Counted from the first letter of the stretch, positions 23,058 to 35,474 are shown. The stretch is 64,000 nt of DNA from Siphonodentalium dalli (GCA_032622095.1 CP136061.1:261920077-261984076), one strand, 5' to 3'. Notes: generated by a model not told the origin, from the sequence alone. Numbers and translations: made by a program.

Positions 23058-23511
23058 CAAGCCTGAGTTTAGTGTGCCTGTCATTTGCAGAATGAGGTCC
23101 CCAGAGGGTGTATTTAGTGACGCTATCCCGCATAGTGGGCTAGCATCACTAAGTTCACCCTCTGAGGACCTCATTCTGCTTAAGCCTCATCTTCTCCAGA
23201 AAGTTTCATTATTATCAAATTTCTATAGAAACTTTTTCACATTGATAATATATTTTTTTTAGTTTAGTTTCTCTATTCCCCCAAATTGGCAGAAGACACA
23301 TTGCATAATCAAGGTTCCCAATGGGTATACCTCACAATATTCACCATTTGGAAACTTTATTCTGAGTCTATGTCTCCCATAGCAGTTGAGGCCATAGCAG
23401 AATGAGGTCCCCAGAGGGTGAATTTAGTGATGCTAGCCTGGGATAGCATCACTAAATTCACCCTCCGGAAACCTCATTCTGCAAATGACAGGCACACTAA
23501 AATCAGGCTTG
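23058..23511. mobile_element. Family H MITE, long form
   Basis: CAAGCCTGAGTTTAGTG to CACTAAAATCAGGCTTG. Flanks AAGATCAT and AAGATCAC agree at 7 of 8. Confidence 0.85.
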
Positions 23512-23835
23512 AAGATCACATCTTGTCTTGATTTCTGCTCCTGGCTTTGCATTAGAAGCCACAATCGTGAACACGATTTGGCTTTCAGACCAATCCCATC
23601 AGGCCATTCATCAAACGTGCATCACAATTTGGTTGCCATTTGTTTTTGATATAGGAATAATTCCACCTCGATAACCAATACCTAGTTTTTCTTCTGCGCT
23701 ATTTATTGGGGAATTGCACGATAGTATTCTCATAATACGAGCCACATTGTCCGCATGTTTACTCCCTCTGTACTTACAGTGATACAGTGAACGAGGCTGT
23801 TAGGTATTCTTAATGTATTTAACCCATTCATTCCC

Positions 23836-24097
23836 AGATCATGTCATGGAACTCTACTCTGGCTCAAGCCCGTAGAGATCATATTCCACCAGTACAAAAC
23901 CTTCAGGTGAATTAAGGTTCTAACTCAAAATTTCACGATTTTTAGTGACTTTGTGATCGATTTTGCTTTGCGTCGCTCACAATTATGGAATTTCTCCTGG
24001 GTAATTAATTCAATGTTGTGATATCGGCTCAGATAAGTGACAGAAAAGCATGCAATTTCGAGTTGGGACCTTCACCTACAGTGAATTACCTTATCAA
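23836..24097. mobile_element. Family G element, left part
   Basis: Begins AGATCATGTCATGGAACTCT and continues ATATTCCACCAGTACAAAAC, then the family body (TGCTTTGCGTCGCTCACAAT) to CACCTACAGTGAATTAC. The right inverted end is absent. Confidence 0.65.
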
Positions 24098-24204
24098 TCA
24101 ATCAATCAATCATGTTTATTTGTACGTTACACCATATATGTTCCTTTTTAGTTGTACTCGATTTAAGAGTTCGTTGCTCGGTTGCCAAACCCCTTTCTTT
24201 ATCA

Positions 24205-24287
24205 AGTCTCCCATATATAAGTGAATACATTAGCCTAAAAATATTTACCATGACCTTGTAAGCCAGTGCAATCTCTTATATGTTGTT
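24205..24287. mobile_element. Family D MITE remnant
   Basis: AAGTCTCCCATATATAAGTG … TTACCATGACCTTGTAAGCC … CTCTTATATG, without ends. Confidence 0.5.
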
Positions 24288-24289
24288 TT

Positions 24290-25190
24290 AGCATTGTGGG
24301 TATTTAACAGAATATGGATGCCACATGTCAAATCCTTATAAAAATTCCTACTTTCTTTGCTTGTAGCTAATTAAGTTTGGAGTCTCAATAAAATTTTCCT
24401 TATTAAAGCTAGAAATGTGCCTTAGCAATCATAACGCTAAAAAAAAACCCAATCAGATAACTACTAGTAAATGTTAAGAGAAAATTACTTGAGTTGATAA
24501 TGATTCGGTTAGTCGTACCAGTGGAGAAACAAACTAATTTTCATACTGTCAGCAATCTCTTCACAAACAGGAAGGGTCAAACCAACTGATGACCAAATAC
24601 AACTCTCCGATGCCCTGATTAAATCAACAACGTCTGAATGCTCCATTACAAAAGCACTCCACTCACATCGCTCCCAGGGAAATAGCGGAAATGTTAGCTC
24701 CTCCGTTTAACTACTACATGCTTATAGCTGCTAGGAGGACCGAGAATGCAAGAATTCTATGTTGTTTGACAAAATACAATGAAGCTCATTTGTTTTCTTT
24801 CAATCAGGGTCCATCGTTTGTGCACACTGCGTGCCTCAAAGGCAGACAGCAAATAACTGCGCAGGAAATGGTTGTTTTCAAATGCAAAGAAACATGTATT
24901 TGTTGCATGATGGGAATGAGAAAACGAGCCATAAAATATGACATATTGGTTCGTATGGCATGATTTTGGTAATTAAATTATTGCCGTTAATTGGTTGGTG
25001 TCAGTTTTGTGAGGAAATGTTCCAAGAATTTCTGACTCATGAAGATGTCACAAATGTGGCAAGCCTCCAAGTATAATAATCTACCATTACAACGTGGGTC
25101 TGATGTCTTGACGTTTTCGTTTGATGAGTATACTAAAGAAAGCTGACAAACAGTCTGACTCAATAATGAAAGAACATTTCACGGTTATGT
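24290..25190. other. No feature recognised
   Basis: Low-copy sequence. A 90-codon plus-strand open frame (24691-24963) has several Cys but no recognisable domain and no splice or promoter context that I can defend. Confidence 0.3.
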
Positions 25191-25193
25191 CGT

Positions 25194-25560
25194 TAGTGAA
25201 GACATGTCGTTAGTGAAGACATCAGTTCTTCATGGCAATTCACAAGACAATGTTATTCATAACTAACCTACATGTGCATATAGTGATTACGTATTTCAGG
25301 GGCACACAGAAACACAGCACACAGGGGAGATTTCATTATTTCATTATTATGCTATTAGTGAAGACATCAGTTCTTCATGGCAATTCACAAGACAATGTTA
25401 ACTTACATGTGTATATAGTGATTATGTATACAGCAAGAGGCAGGAAGATAGCCGGGCAGGGGAGATTTCACTATTTAATTTTTATCAAAAGATTCAATTT
25501 TTTTTAGTCGGTCAGGTTTTTATGTTATTCGTAACTAACTTACATACAGCAATACTGAAA
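25194..25560. repeat. Diverged tandem duplication, about 135 bp
   Basis: TAGTGAAGACATCAGTTCTT…CACAAGACAATGTTA…TATAGTGATTA…GGGGAGATTTCA occurs at about 25209 and 25357. A partial third copy (TATTCGTAACTAACTTACAT) begins near 25523. Confidence 0.8.
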
Positions 25561-25767
25561 ATAGTGCTGGGCAGGAAGGCCTCAAATCCGACAGGACGAA
25601 CCATGGTCCATAGGTTTTAGTTAGTTTCGCCCTACTGCAATCTCTCTCATTTTGAGAAATATCTAATCAAGCCTTTTCCTATGTATTTATAGGAGGCATT
25701 AAAGTTGCCATACAGCATAGATGGTAGTGGGTTGTTGCTATGGGCAGAGTATTAATTTCATTAACAA

Positions 25768-26089
25768 CAAGCCTGGTTTAGTGTGTCTGTCATTTGAAGA
25801 ATGAGGTCCCCAGAGGGTGAATTTAGTGAGGCTATCCCACATAGCGGGCTGGCATCACCAAACTCACCCTCTGGGGACCCATTCTGAAGTTCCCAAATGG
25901 TGAATATTGTGATGTACATCCATTGGGAACTTTGATTATGTGTCATCTGCCAATTTGGCGATATAGAGAAACTATGTCCATGTAGATGAGGCCATGTAGC
26001 ATGAGATCCCCAGATGGGGAATTTGGTGATGATACTGCTATGCTGGGGACCTCATTCTGCAAATGACAGGCACACTAAACTCAGACTTG
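25768..26089. mobile_element. Family H MITE, second half degraded
   Basis: CAAGCCTGGTTTAGTGTGTC to CACACTAAACTCAGACTTG. The first hairpin is complete; the second is reduced to AGATCCCCAGATGGGGAATT. No clear target duplication. Confidence 0.75.
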
Positions 26090-26110
26090 AATGCAACCTG
26101 ATTCGAGGTA

Positions 26111-26236
26111 CAGTAATGCTCTAAATAATCGACTCCTTAAACACAGCAGAATTATGGGTAACTTTTCAGGCTTGTTGCCATTCATTGGAAAGCTCTTGGG
26201 GAGAGCTTTCCGATGAATGGCAACAAGGCATATTTA
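26111..26236. mobile_element. Family T MITE, right side truncated
   Basis: TA, CAGTAATGCTCTAAATAATC, then an internal deletion and the central GCTCT…AGAGCTTTCC. The right arm stops at CAACAAGGCATATTT. Confidence 0.7.
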
Positions 26237-26239
26237 CAT

Positions 26240-28030
26240 AAAAAACGTTTTAACATATAGATTTAAAAAAAACTTAATATGTGAATATTTCAATTTGAAT
26301 ATGTAATTTGATCGAATACGGAACAGAAGTTATGGATTGGTAGGAGATAAGATCGTGATAAATTCATGCTCAAATCCAAGCGAGATGCAATTAATTGTCA
26401 CTAACAGATGTGAGTGAAGCCATAAGAAATTTATAAGAGTGTGAATTCCGCTCTCTGTATGGATTGAATAAATCGTTTCTGAATACGAGATTACATGATT
26501 CACCATAAATGTGTTTCACCGCAACATTGAGCCATTTGGGTCGCGTAACCCGAGAATTCTTACAAGTCGAAAATCCCATTAATATCTCTATAGTCATGTT
26601 TTTAATAACGATTGCGACACACGATCACCAATTCTCATGGTTTTTAATCTTCTTGTTGACTGAAATGTCACTGAAATCTAATTTTTCATCAGAATTTCAA
26701 ATTAATTAAAAGTCATCCATCTTTCTGTAAGCGTGACATTGTTCTACGACGTGAGGGTTAGATCACGATTTGTGAGAAAGAATTGCGTGAGACAATTGGC
26801 TTGAGATTACCATAATGCATGTTCTGATTGAAATCAGGGGAACTAACTCTCTCAACAACATCCATCTTCCATTTACGAAAGTGATTATCACCTCCGATAG
26901 AATACTGACATGCCTTTTGTGGTTTCCGCATAAATGCGTCAAATTCCAGAATTAATGCTTGATAAATGGCGCCTGTTCAGAAAAAAATAGATTTAAAGGG
27001 AGTTGTTGAAATCTGGAAAATACCAAACACAGATGGCTTTATATTTACAGCTTTGTTAGAGAACCTGACCGACCAAAAAAAAAAGAAAAGAATATTTTGT
27101 GCATTGGTGCCAACCCATCAATAACATCAGTGCCAAGATAGATACCAAGTTGGAAAAAGATGGAAAAACATTTTTTCGAACATGAGCATATTTGGGCATA
27201 ACTCCGCAAAAATCTCCCTCATGGTCATTTTTAAAACTTAACAGACCAAGTTAGATTATTGCATTAAGGATTGGAGTGAATTAATCAAAATATAAATACA
27301 GACAGCCTTTTCAAAACAACGGAGGAAAACAAATGAGAAAATGAGCTTCGTTCACCTTTACAATACAGTGTTGTCCACTGGAGAAAACTTTTACTCACCA
27401 GAGAAAAATTTAAATTCTGGTGCCAGTTTACAAAAACGTGAGAAACTTTTACTCACCAACTATATATTCCATATGCAACCAGCTTCAGAACCATCACATC
27501 CAATAATAATCAAACACTTCCTTCATGGACCAAATCCTAGGTTAATTTGATATGGCTTTAGGTTAACTGACCATAAAACTGGTTATCTTAGTAAACTGTC
27601 CATGATAGGGTAATTAATCAGGGCAAACCTAATCAATTGGTAATCACTCTGGGTGGCTTTAATTGTCAGCCCAATCATGGTTTACTACCCTGTCTTATCT
27701 GAGGGGACTCCCCAGGTGGAGAGTTCCTGAAAACCAGGCCAAGCCAGATGACAGACAATACATTAAGTTTCAGTTATTAATTAGCAGGCTTCATTAAGGA
27801 TATGCTAATAGTAGCACTGGGAATACTTGTCTGTGGTAGACTGGTACCTTATCACAGGGTGAAGTAAGTATGACAGGACCCACACACCAGGTGGCGACAT
27901 TATTGACAGGTACCAGTCAGTGAAGGGATCATCTGTGTCCAGGATGTTAGTGGGTATCAGGTGATGGCAGCTATCTAACCAGCAAATGTCAAGTGACATA
28001 ATCCAGAAAGTAAATTCTTATACTGCAATT
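26240..28030. other. No feature recognised
   Basis: About 1.8 kb of low-copy sequence. Open frames here are short, and overlapping plus and minus frames show no domain. This is one of the few longer stretches free of recognisable MITEs. Confidence 0.35.
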
Positions 28031-28037
28031 CCAAGTA

Positions 28038-28250
28038 CAGTAATGCCCTAAATAATCGACTCCTAAACCACAGCAGACTTATGGGTAACTTTTCAGGATT
28101 TAGTCGGAAATATGGCTTGTTGCCATTCATTGGAAAGATCTCAGTGAGAGCTTTCCTATGAATGGCAACAAGCCATATTTCCGACTAAATCCTGAAAAGT
28201 TACCCATAATTCTGCTGTGGTTAAGGAGTCGATTATTTAGGGCATTACTA
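28038..28250. mobile_element. Family T MITE, complete
   Basis: TA-CAGTAATGCCCTAAATAAT to GATTATTTAGGGCATTACT-A-TA, 213 bp, palindromic along its length. Confidence 0.88.
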
Positions 28251-28283
28251 TATTGGAAACTATAGAAGACTGCCATCACCCCT

Positions 28284-28309
28284 CCCCCCCCCCCCCCCCC
28301 CCCCCCCCC
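28284..28309. repeat. Poly-C tract (26 C)
   Basis: Longest homopolymer in the window. Confidence 0.9.
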
Positions 28310-28334
28310 AAGTCATAAGCAGACTGAAGAACAG

Positions 28335-29105
28335 GCCTAAAATATGGTCCCCGTATCATCAGATTCATTCGAACAACAAAATTACTCCAAAAGACATTTT
28401 AGTTATCAGAATATATTAACCCTTTACCCAACAGAAGGGCCCTGTGCCAATGCATTCTCTTATATATGCGAGTCGACCATAGGTCGCCTCGCATATATAA
28501 GAGAATGCATTGGCTTAACACATTAAAAATTATAAAATTGTTAAAGAATGTAAGAAAAAATGGTAAAAAGTGTTAAAAAAAGATTTGTTTAGGCCAATGC
28601 ATTCTCTTATATATGCGAGGCGACCTATGGTCGACTCGCATATATAAGAGAATGCATTGGCACAGGGCATAACTGTAACTATCACAATGTGGTCAAGGAG
28701 CCGGTTCCAATGATATCCATATTTGTATGGTTCTATTGAGACAGACCGAAGATATTTTAGGCTGTTGAAGCTTTATTTGGCCGGTTTTGTTGGGTAAAGG
28801 GTTAATTACCAAAAAATTATGCTAACTGCCGTCAACTCTAGTATAAAATTTTCTAAAACATGCGTTTTATCAACATTCTGTTCAACACAATTTGGTATCA
28901 AGAGTATGTCCGTCAGCTCGTTGAATATTTGCTAGGCCGTTAAATATTCCAGGTGGTTAAAATAAAATATTTCAAAAATTTATATCTGATAACTATGAGC
29001 TTTGATGGGTGGGTTCCTCGACTTGAATCAAATATTTTTTACCCCCAAATCCAAAGAATTAGATAATTCGGATTATGTATCTTTAAAGTTTCTTAGCTTT
29101 AGACA
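28335..29105. repeat. Inverted dispersed repeat, copy 1 (occupied)
   Basis: GGTCCCCGTATCATCAGATT … AGTTATCAGAATATA, interrupted by a family A MITE, then ATTACCAAAAAATTATGCTA … TTTGATGGGTGGGTTCCTCG. It matches 31075-31445 in inverted orientation. Confidence 0.75.
28416..28805 (-). mobile_element. Family A MITE (copy 4), with known empty site
   Basis: TTAA at 28416-28419 and 28802-28805. Modules at 28447-28513 and 28594-28660. The surrounding repeat has an unoccupied relative at 31360 that contains a single TTAA. Confidence 0.9.
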
Positions 29106-29139
29106 TATTTTTTGGCAGAAAAAACGAAAGATGCGATTA

Positions 29140-29640
29140 CGTACCTCTAAAATTAGAGCAATCTGAAGCACCAATCATGTTAGGTCATTCTTGCGTAACT
29201 AACAGACATGGCGATGTCCTAGATGGTTAGTTTATTTATGCATTGGTATTGAAACCATTTCTAAGTGTATAGGGTGTACACCTACAACTTAACTCAAGAT
29301 TTAGGAAATATAATCTTGACCCAGTGCAGCTCTGTGTTTAGCATTAAATCAAGATTTATTCAAGAGTCTGTAGATAAGTACAGAATAAATAAACTCATTT
29401 GGGGCTGGCATGTTTTGAGTGGTTGGAACACTCCCCTATTGAGTAATATGACCACAAGAAAATAACTTCTGTTTTCTGCCTCAATAAACTGAGATAACGG
29501 GGAATACACGATACTGCTAGCTGTAATAGTGGTACAGAGTTCAGGGGCATACATGTAGCTATGGGGGGGGGGGGGGCACTAAAATGTGTTTGTGCCTCCA
29601 CCCCCCCCCCCAGGTAAGAACATTCATGTATTAATTGTAG
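29140..29640. other. No feature recognised
   Basis: Apart from G and C runs near 29564-29610, no repeat or gene was seen. Confidence 0.3.
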
Positions 29641-29647
29641 ACATGTA

Positions 29648-29830
29648 CAGTAATGCCCTAAATAATCGACTCCCTTAACCACAGCAGAATTATGGGTAAC
29701 TTTTCAGGATTTATTCGGAAATATGGCTTGTTGCCATTCATTGGAAAGCTCCCATGTTTCCGACTAAATCATGAAAAGTTACCCATAATTCTGCTGTGGT
29801 TAAGGGAGTCGATTATTTATGGCATTACTG
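29648..29830. mobile_element. Family T MITE, centre deleted
   Basis: CAGTAATGCCCTAAATAATC to GATTATTTATGGCATTACTG, flanked by TA. About 30 bp is missing at the palindrome centre. Confidence 0.85.
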
Positions 29831-29844
29831 TAGAAGAGACATTT

Positions 29845-30073
29845 TTTTACCCTGTGCCAATGCATTCTCTTATATATGCGAGTCGACCATAGGTCGCCTC
29901 GCATATATAAGAGAATGCATTGGCCTAACAATATTTTACAATTTTAATAATTTTTTCTTGTATTCTTTAACAATTTTATAATTTCACCCATACAGAGCCC
30001 CCAGACAAACATGAGCAGACGACACTCTTCTATATGCTTCTATATATGTGTGGGGCTCCCTGCAGGGTAATGG
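29845..30073. mobile_element. Family C MITE, left half only
   Basis: TTTTTTTACCCTGTG, module 29857-29923, then the GAGCCCCCAGACAAACATGA … GGGGCTCCCTGCAGGGTAAT centre, ending there. It abuts the family T element directly. Confidence 0.75.
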
Positions 30074-30169
30074 ATAACCTACAATGTTCTGTGAATCCCT
30101 AGAGACTAAGCAGACAGTTGATTTAGTGGAATTTTTTTATGAACAAATTGTCTAAATATCCCATTATAG

Positions 30170-30420
30170 TTAACCCTTTGAGTGCCAGGGGCCGATCTCA
30201 TCGGCCCTAAACCTACAAAATAAGTCTGTTAAAGAATATAAGAATAAATCATTAAAATTTAAAAAAAATTTAAATAAAAAAAAAAGAAGAAGAATTGTTA
30301 GGCCAATGCATTCTCTTATATATGCGAGGCGACCTATGGTCGACTCGCATATATAAGAGAATGCATTGGCACAGGGTATATGGGTTGATACAAAAATCGA
30401 CCTGGCACTCAAAGGGTTAA
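30170..30420 (-). mobile_element. Family B MITE, reverse orientation
   Basis: TTAA-flanked; CCCTTTGAGTGCCAGGGGCC left, CCTGGCACTCAAAGGGTTAA right. Single module at 30303-30369. Confidence 0.88.
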
Positions 30421-30424
30421 GTCC

Positions 30425-31070
30425 CAAGCATGGCATGTTTTAGCTTGGCCCCAGATTCACTCCCGGAGAATTAAAAATGAAAAAAATTACCCCAGTGTTG
30501 TTACCCTCTCACAAAGCTAACCCCAACTCTGGTTCTCACAATATGCCCCTGATCCAGTAGATCATGCCAGGACCCCCCCCCCCCCCACAATATATAGTCA
30601 CACCCCTCCTACTACTATCCTAGATAGGCACTTGACAGAGTTCCAACTGATTTCTCATAACCAGATTCAAGCACTTATTGCAGACCACACGCATAATCAT
30701 CAAACAGTATTATAGTATTATATGGTTTATTGTAATCCTACAAAGCCATGTAGACATTCTGGCTTTCTAAATCTGGGTCATTTTTCTCATATAAACTTCA
30801 AACGAAAAGTAGCAAGGAAACCAATTTTATATAAGTATTGAAATAGTACTAAAATTATAAATGCCAAATTTGAAATTTGATATTTATGACAAGATTTCAA
30901 CAGAATGATTTAACAACCTAATTTAATAAAATTCGAGAACTATTAAAGAGTAAGATTTCACTATCTGACTTATTAATTAAAAGGACATGTTTCAACTGGA
31001 TCAACTCAGATAAATTTGAGTTTGAAATGTCACACAGAGTGGATATACCATTGCACCCAAAAGTGACCTT
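30425..31070. other. No feature recognised
   Basis: A C run at about 30571-30587 and A+T-rich low-copy DNA. Confidence 0.3.
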
Positions 31071-31074
31071 ATCG

Positions 31075-31445
31075 TTTAAGATACCTAATCTGATTTAACA
31101 CCCCTAAATTATTATTTCTTCGGCTTCGGGGTAAAAAATATTATATTTGAGTTGAGGAACCCACCCATCAAAGCCCAGAGTTATCAGATTTCGTGTTTTT
31201 AAATCTGTTATTTTTCATCACCTCGAACATTTAGCGACCTAGCAAATATTTGACCAATGCCGACTGACATACTCTTGATACCAAATTGCATTGAAACAAA
31301 TGCGGATATATAAAACTTTTGTACTATAGTTGACAGTGGTTAGCTTTATTTTTTGGCAATTAATGGATTCTGATAACTTAAGCGGAATTTCAAGAAATGT
31401 TGTTGTTGTTGGAATCTGATGATATGGGGACCATCGAATCGGATT
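31075..31445. repeat. Inverted dispersed repeat, copy 2 (empty site)
   Basis: Inverted relative of 28335-29105. At 31360-31363 it has one TTAA where the other copy carries a family A MITE between two TTAAs. Confidence 0.75.
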
Positions 31446-31464
31446 GTGTACCTTTAAATATCAA

Positions 31465-32350
31465 CCAACCTCTTATGAGTGGGTGTTGCAAGAAAAAAAA
31501 CATTTTCATTTCACAAGTCAAACATGAAATGATAACGAGTGAGTCACTTATAACAAGGAAATAATTCACCTTTGATTCTATGACATAAAAGAATAAATTC
31601 CATCCCAAAGACGTTAACCTACAGGAAAACCTATAGACTACCCCGCTGTGAACATCTCGATACACAATAAACAGAACTGTTCCACGGGAGAACCAAGGAA
31701 ATAAACTCATTAACACTAATTTACGGAATTATTTTTTCTCAACGACCCCGCACCGATGAGACCTTGTTTGAGACGAAGACGTGAGGTACTGGAGTACTGC
31801 GTGAGAATTCTCATGCTTCGGCTGCGAGCTAATCACCAAAATCAATGCATCTGAAGGAGGCAGAGATGATCCCTTGGTCAGACAACAGTTGTTCTCATTC
31901 ATAAATCGGTTTTCATGGAGCGTTTTGTAGACAAAACAGAAATTTCATGAGAATAGAAGTCAGTAAATGCAATTAAGTGCAGACTAGCTACTTAGAACTG
32001 AAGTTGTAACTTATGGCGCCAAAAGTTTCTGAGAATACGGAAATAATAATCTTTGCTAGAACTACTTTGATTGTCGATGCTCATATGTGTTGGCGTCTTG
32101 AGGAGAATTTCACGAGGAAATCTCAAACATTATCTTTGGTGAAACAACCAATTAGCAGTATTTTTCTTATCACTTTTTCCTCCAAGCAGAATTACTGGGA
32201 ACATTGTAGAATCAAATCTTTAGATGTTTGAGTAATGAAGTTATTTTTTTTTGCATAACAAACATGTTTTAAAACTTTCGTGATGAAAATACAAAGTTTC
32301 CCACTGGAATTAACGGTTTTGGGTATCAAAATTATAGGAAATATAGGATA
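31465..32350. other. No feature recognised
   Basis: Low-copy DNA without a defensible gene. Confidence 0.3.
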
Positions 32351-32353
32351 CTT

Positions 32354-32405
32354 AATCTCTGTGTGGCTGGATCGCGTTTAATCTCTGTGTGGCTGGATCG
32401 CGTTT
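32354..32405. repeat. 26-bp tandem duplication
   Basis: AATCTCTGTGTGGCTGGATC with GCGTTT occurs twice. Confidence 0.9.
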
Positions 32406-32679
32406 AATTGAACTGCTTTAAGAGCACTCATAATATTGTATTACTCCAAACTTTATCCATGAATTACAAATCTACAGGTGTTTAACCTCTTTGGTGCCGA
32501 GTGTGTAGTGTAATATTTAGAGGCAAGTAAATATTATAACATTAATAATGTCCATACTATTGAAGGATAGACGCAAAACTTCCTTACATGAGCTCAGTAA
32601 AAGTCATATCAAAATTAGATTTAATATGTCGGGTTTTACATTTAATAAATCAACAGGTGGATTGATATATAGAAGAACT

Positions 32680-33590
32680 TACTGGTATCAAGATATGGAA
32701 GAGCACCAAATGGATACAACCAACTTCAAGAGAAGAAACATTCAAACTGGTATGGTATTACAGACTATGAACACACGGACCAATGGATCTGTGCTGGACA
32801 TATGAGGGAAGATCTTTGATAATGACTTCACCGACACTGTCCATTATAAATAATACCTCTCTTGTTTAAGACGGTAGTACCAATTGGGGGGGGGGGGGGG
32901 GGTGGAATACCATAGTACCAACATCAGTTGTGACCAACAGGGTGTGGGGGGGGGGGACATTGTCCTGGGCCCACTAAAAGAGGACCAGTTTTTAAACAGT
33001 CAGATAGAGAAAAAGTCAGGAAAACCCAAAATACGTAATGTCCATTATAAATAACACCTTTCATTTTATAATGTAGTACCAAATGGGGGGATACCACAGT
33101 ACCAATATCAGTTGTGTCCAACAGGGTGGGGGGAGAGGGGGGACATTGTCCTGGGCCCACTAAAAGGGGACCAGTTTTTAAACAGTCAGAGAGAGATAAA
33201 GTCAGGAAAATCCAAAATACTCAAAAGTTTAGTAATGAGAACCTTACCTTTGGAATGATTACATTTCAAGTCCAGATGATGGAATAATCTCTCAAATATA
33301 ATATAAATAAAGTCTCAAATTTAGATCAAATAATTTTGATTAACAGCTTGAGATGCAAAAACTAGAGAAATGGAACAAAGATTTGAAGAACATTGAAGAA
33401 TAAACAAGTCCACACATCTTACTCCAAGAGAAGAAATCTTCAAACTGTGATGGTGTTACAGATGATGAGCACATGAACCAATTGGACCCGTGTTGGACCC
33501 GTGTTGGACACATGAGGGAGGGAAAATTAAAGGTCTTTGATAATGATTACCCTGACACTGTCCATTATAAATAACACCTCTCTTGACATT
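32680..33590. repeat. Local segmental duplications
   Basis: About 32837-33030 and 33038-33230 are copies (GTCCATTATAAATAA … CATTGTCCTGGGCCCACTAA … AACAGTCAGA…). The block before them (CAAGAGAAGAAAC … GACACTGTCCATTATAAATA) recurs at about 33425-33585. Copies differ in G-run length. Confidence 0.8.
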
Positions 33591-33961
33591 AGAAGCCCAG
33601 TGAACCTATTATTTTCCCTTTGATCTGAGTGGTGACCAATTGGTTTTATATTCTGGCTGCTGTAGAAGGTGACAAGCCGGCCTGGGTTTGATTTAGAGAC
33701 CGTGAGCCTGTGTTTGACCAATTCTTAAGCCAATTTATCAGGTGTTTACAGACAGGGATGCTTTGATAAATGTTTGAGCTGTTGGGCCTCATGTGTAATT
33801 AGATTTTACTGTCCATGTGTCCCACCATGTATCTCACCACAGGGGTCCACCCTGTTGAATTTTCACAGATATCAGATGTATGACTTTCAGTCTTTGGAAA
33901 CAATCATTTATACTAGTAGCTGTAGTAAATCATTGGTATCCAATGTGTTTATAACCAATTA

Positions 33962-34096
33962 CAGTAATGCCCTAAGTTATCCACTCCTTAACCACAGCAG
34001 AATTATGGGTAACTTTTCAGGATTTAGTCGGAAATATGGCTTGTTGCCATTCATCGGAAAGCTCTCAGTGATGGAGTCGATTACTTAGGGCATTTA
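33962..34096. mobile_element. Family T MITE, right arm mostly lost
   Basis: CAGTAATGCCCTAAGTTATC … GGAAAGCTCTCAGTGATGGA … TTACTTAGGGCATTT. ATAACCAATTACA stands on both sides. Confidence 0.7.
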
Positions 34097-34501
34097 TAAC
34101 CAATTACATGTAGCAATATGGTTGAACTTTTTTTTTCTTCTGCAGAAGAGTTCTTTCATATCAAAAAGTACAATAACTTTCAAACAATTTCAATTAGCTT
34201 TTACAATATTCTTGAATAATATAGTCCTATTCTAAAGTTTTCAATTGAATGTTGGTGCCATTGCAGCCCAATCCAAGAATTTGTCTGCTTTTGAACTGGA
34301 TGATTATCGATTATTAGGAAACTATAAGATGATATGGCATTGATGTAAAATGTTTAAGTTTTTATTGGTGAAACAACTACAAAACTTGAGTCTTGTTAAA
34401 ACAATACAAATTGTGGAGGCTCACAGATGAGTTATTCATTTGGGGAATTTCCATCATTTTATAGTAAATCATTGGTATCCAAGGTGTTTGTTTATAACTC
34501 A

Positions 34502-34948
34502 TTAACCCTTTACCCAACAGAACGGCCCTGTGCCAATGCATTCTCTTATATATGCGAGTCGACCATAGGTCGCCTCGCATATATAAGAGAATGCATTGAC
34601 TTAACACATATTAAAAATGATAAAATTGTCAAAGAATGTAGTAAAATATTATAAAAATTGTTTTAAAATGTAAGAAAAAGTTATAAAATTGTTAAAGAAT
34701 GTAAGAATTTTTTTTTTTTTTTTTAGGCCAATGCATTCTCTTATATATGCGAGGCGACCTATGGCCGACTCGCATATATAGGAGAATGCATTGGCACAGG
34801 GCATAACTGTAACCATCACAATGTGGTCAATGAACCGGTTCCAATGATATCCATATTTGTATGGTTCTATTGAGACAGACCGAAGATATTTTAGGCTGTT
34901 GAAGCTTTATTTGGCCGGTTTTGGCCGTTTTGTTGGGTAAAGGGTTAA
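34502..34948 (-). mobile_element. Family A MITE (copy 5)
   Basis: TTAA-flanked; modules 34533-34599 and 34728-34794. Left TTTACCCAACAGAACGGCCC, right GGCCGTTTTGTTGGGTAAAG. Confidence 0.87.
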
Positions 34949-34961
34949 TTAAGAGATTTAT

Positions 34962-35046
34962 CCCACAGGGAGCCTCACACAGATGGAAGCATGCACTGCA
35001 GAGTGTCGTCTGCTCCAGTCTATGTGGGGCTCTATAAAGGGTTAAA
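34962..35046. mobile_element. Relic related to family C centre
   Basis: CAGGGAGCCTCACACAGATG … AGTGTCGTCTGCTCCAGTCT … TGGGGCTC ending AGGGTTAA. It resembles the family C central hairpin but has a TTAA end, suggesting the hairpin also exists in a TTAA family. Confidence 0.45.
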
Positions 35047-35219
35047 TACTCCAGCTACAATCAGACAATACATGTAGAACTTCTATCTTCTAAAGTACAG
35101 CTTTACATGTAATGTGAACAATAACTTCAAAGTCCAATTTTAATTATTCTTTTAAACAATTTCAATTGGTATTTACAATATTGTATAATAATATAGTCCT
35201 ATTGTAAGCCACTAGTTGC

Positions 35220-35472
35220 TTAACCCTTTGAGTGCCATGCAGGTCCGATTTTTGTATCAACCCCATATACCCTGTGCCAATGAAATCTCTTATATATGCG
35301 AGTCGACCATAGGTCGCCTCGCATATATAAGAGAATGCATTGGCCTAACAATTTTTCATCATTTGTTATTATTTTTTACAATTTTTTACAATTTTAATTA
35401 TTTTTTTAGGGCCGATTTTACAGACCGTAAATTAGGGCCGATGAGATCGGCCCCTGGCACTGAAAGGGTTAA
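35220..35472 (+). mobile_element. Family B MITE
   Basis: TTAA-flanked, single module about 35277-35343 with a small deletion in its left arm. It retains GGGCCGATTTTACAGACCGT before the right end. Confidence 0.85.
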
Positions 35473-35474
35473 GT

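Noticed and set aside
24691-24963. 90-codon open frame with CxxxxCICC pattern
   Set aside because: No known family pattern, no splice-site support, and length compatible with chance in low-copy DNA.
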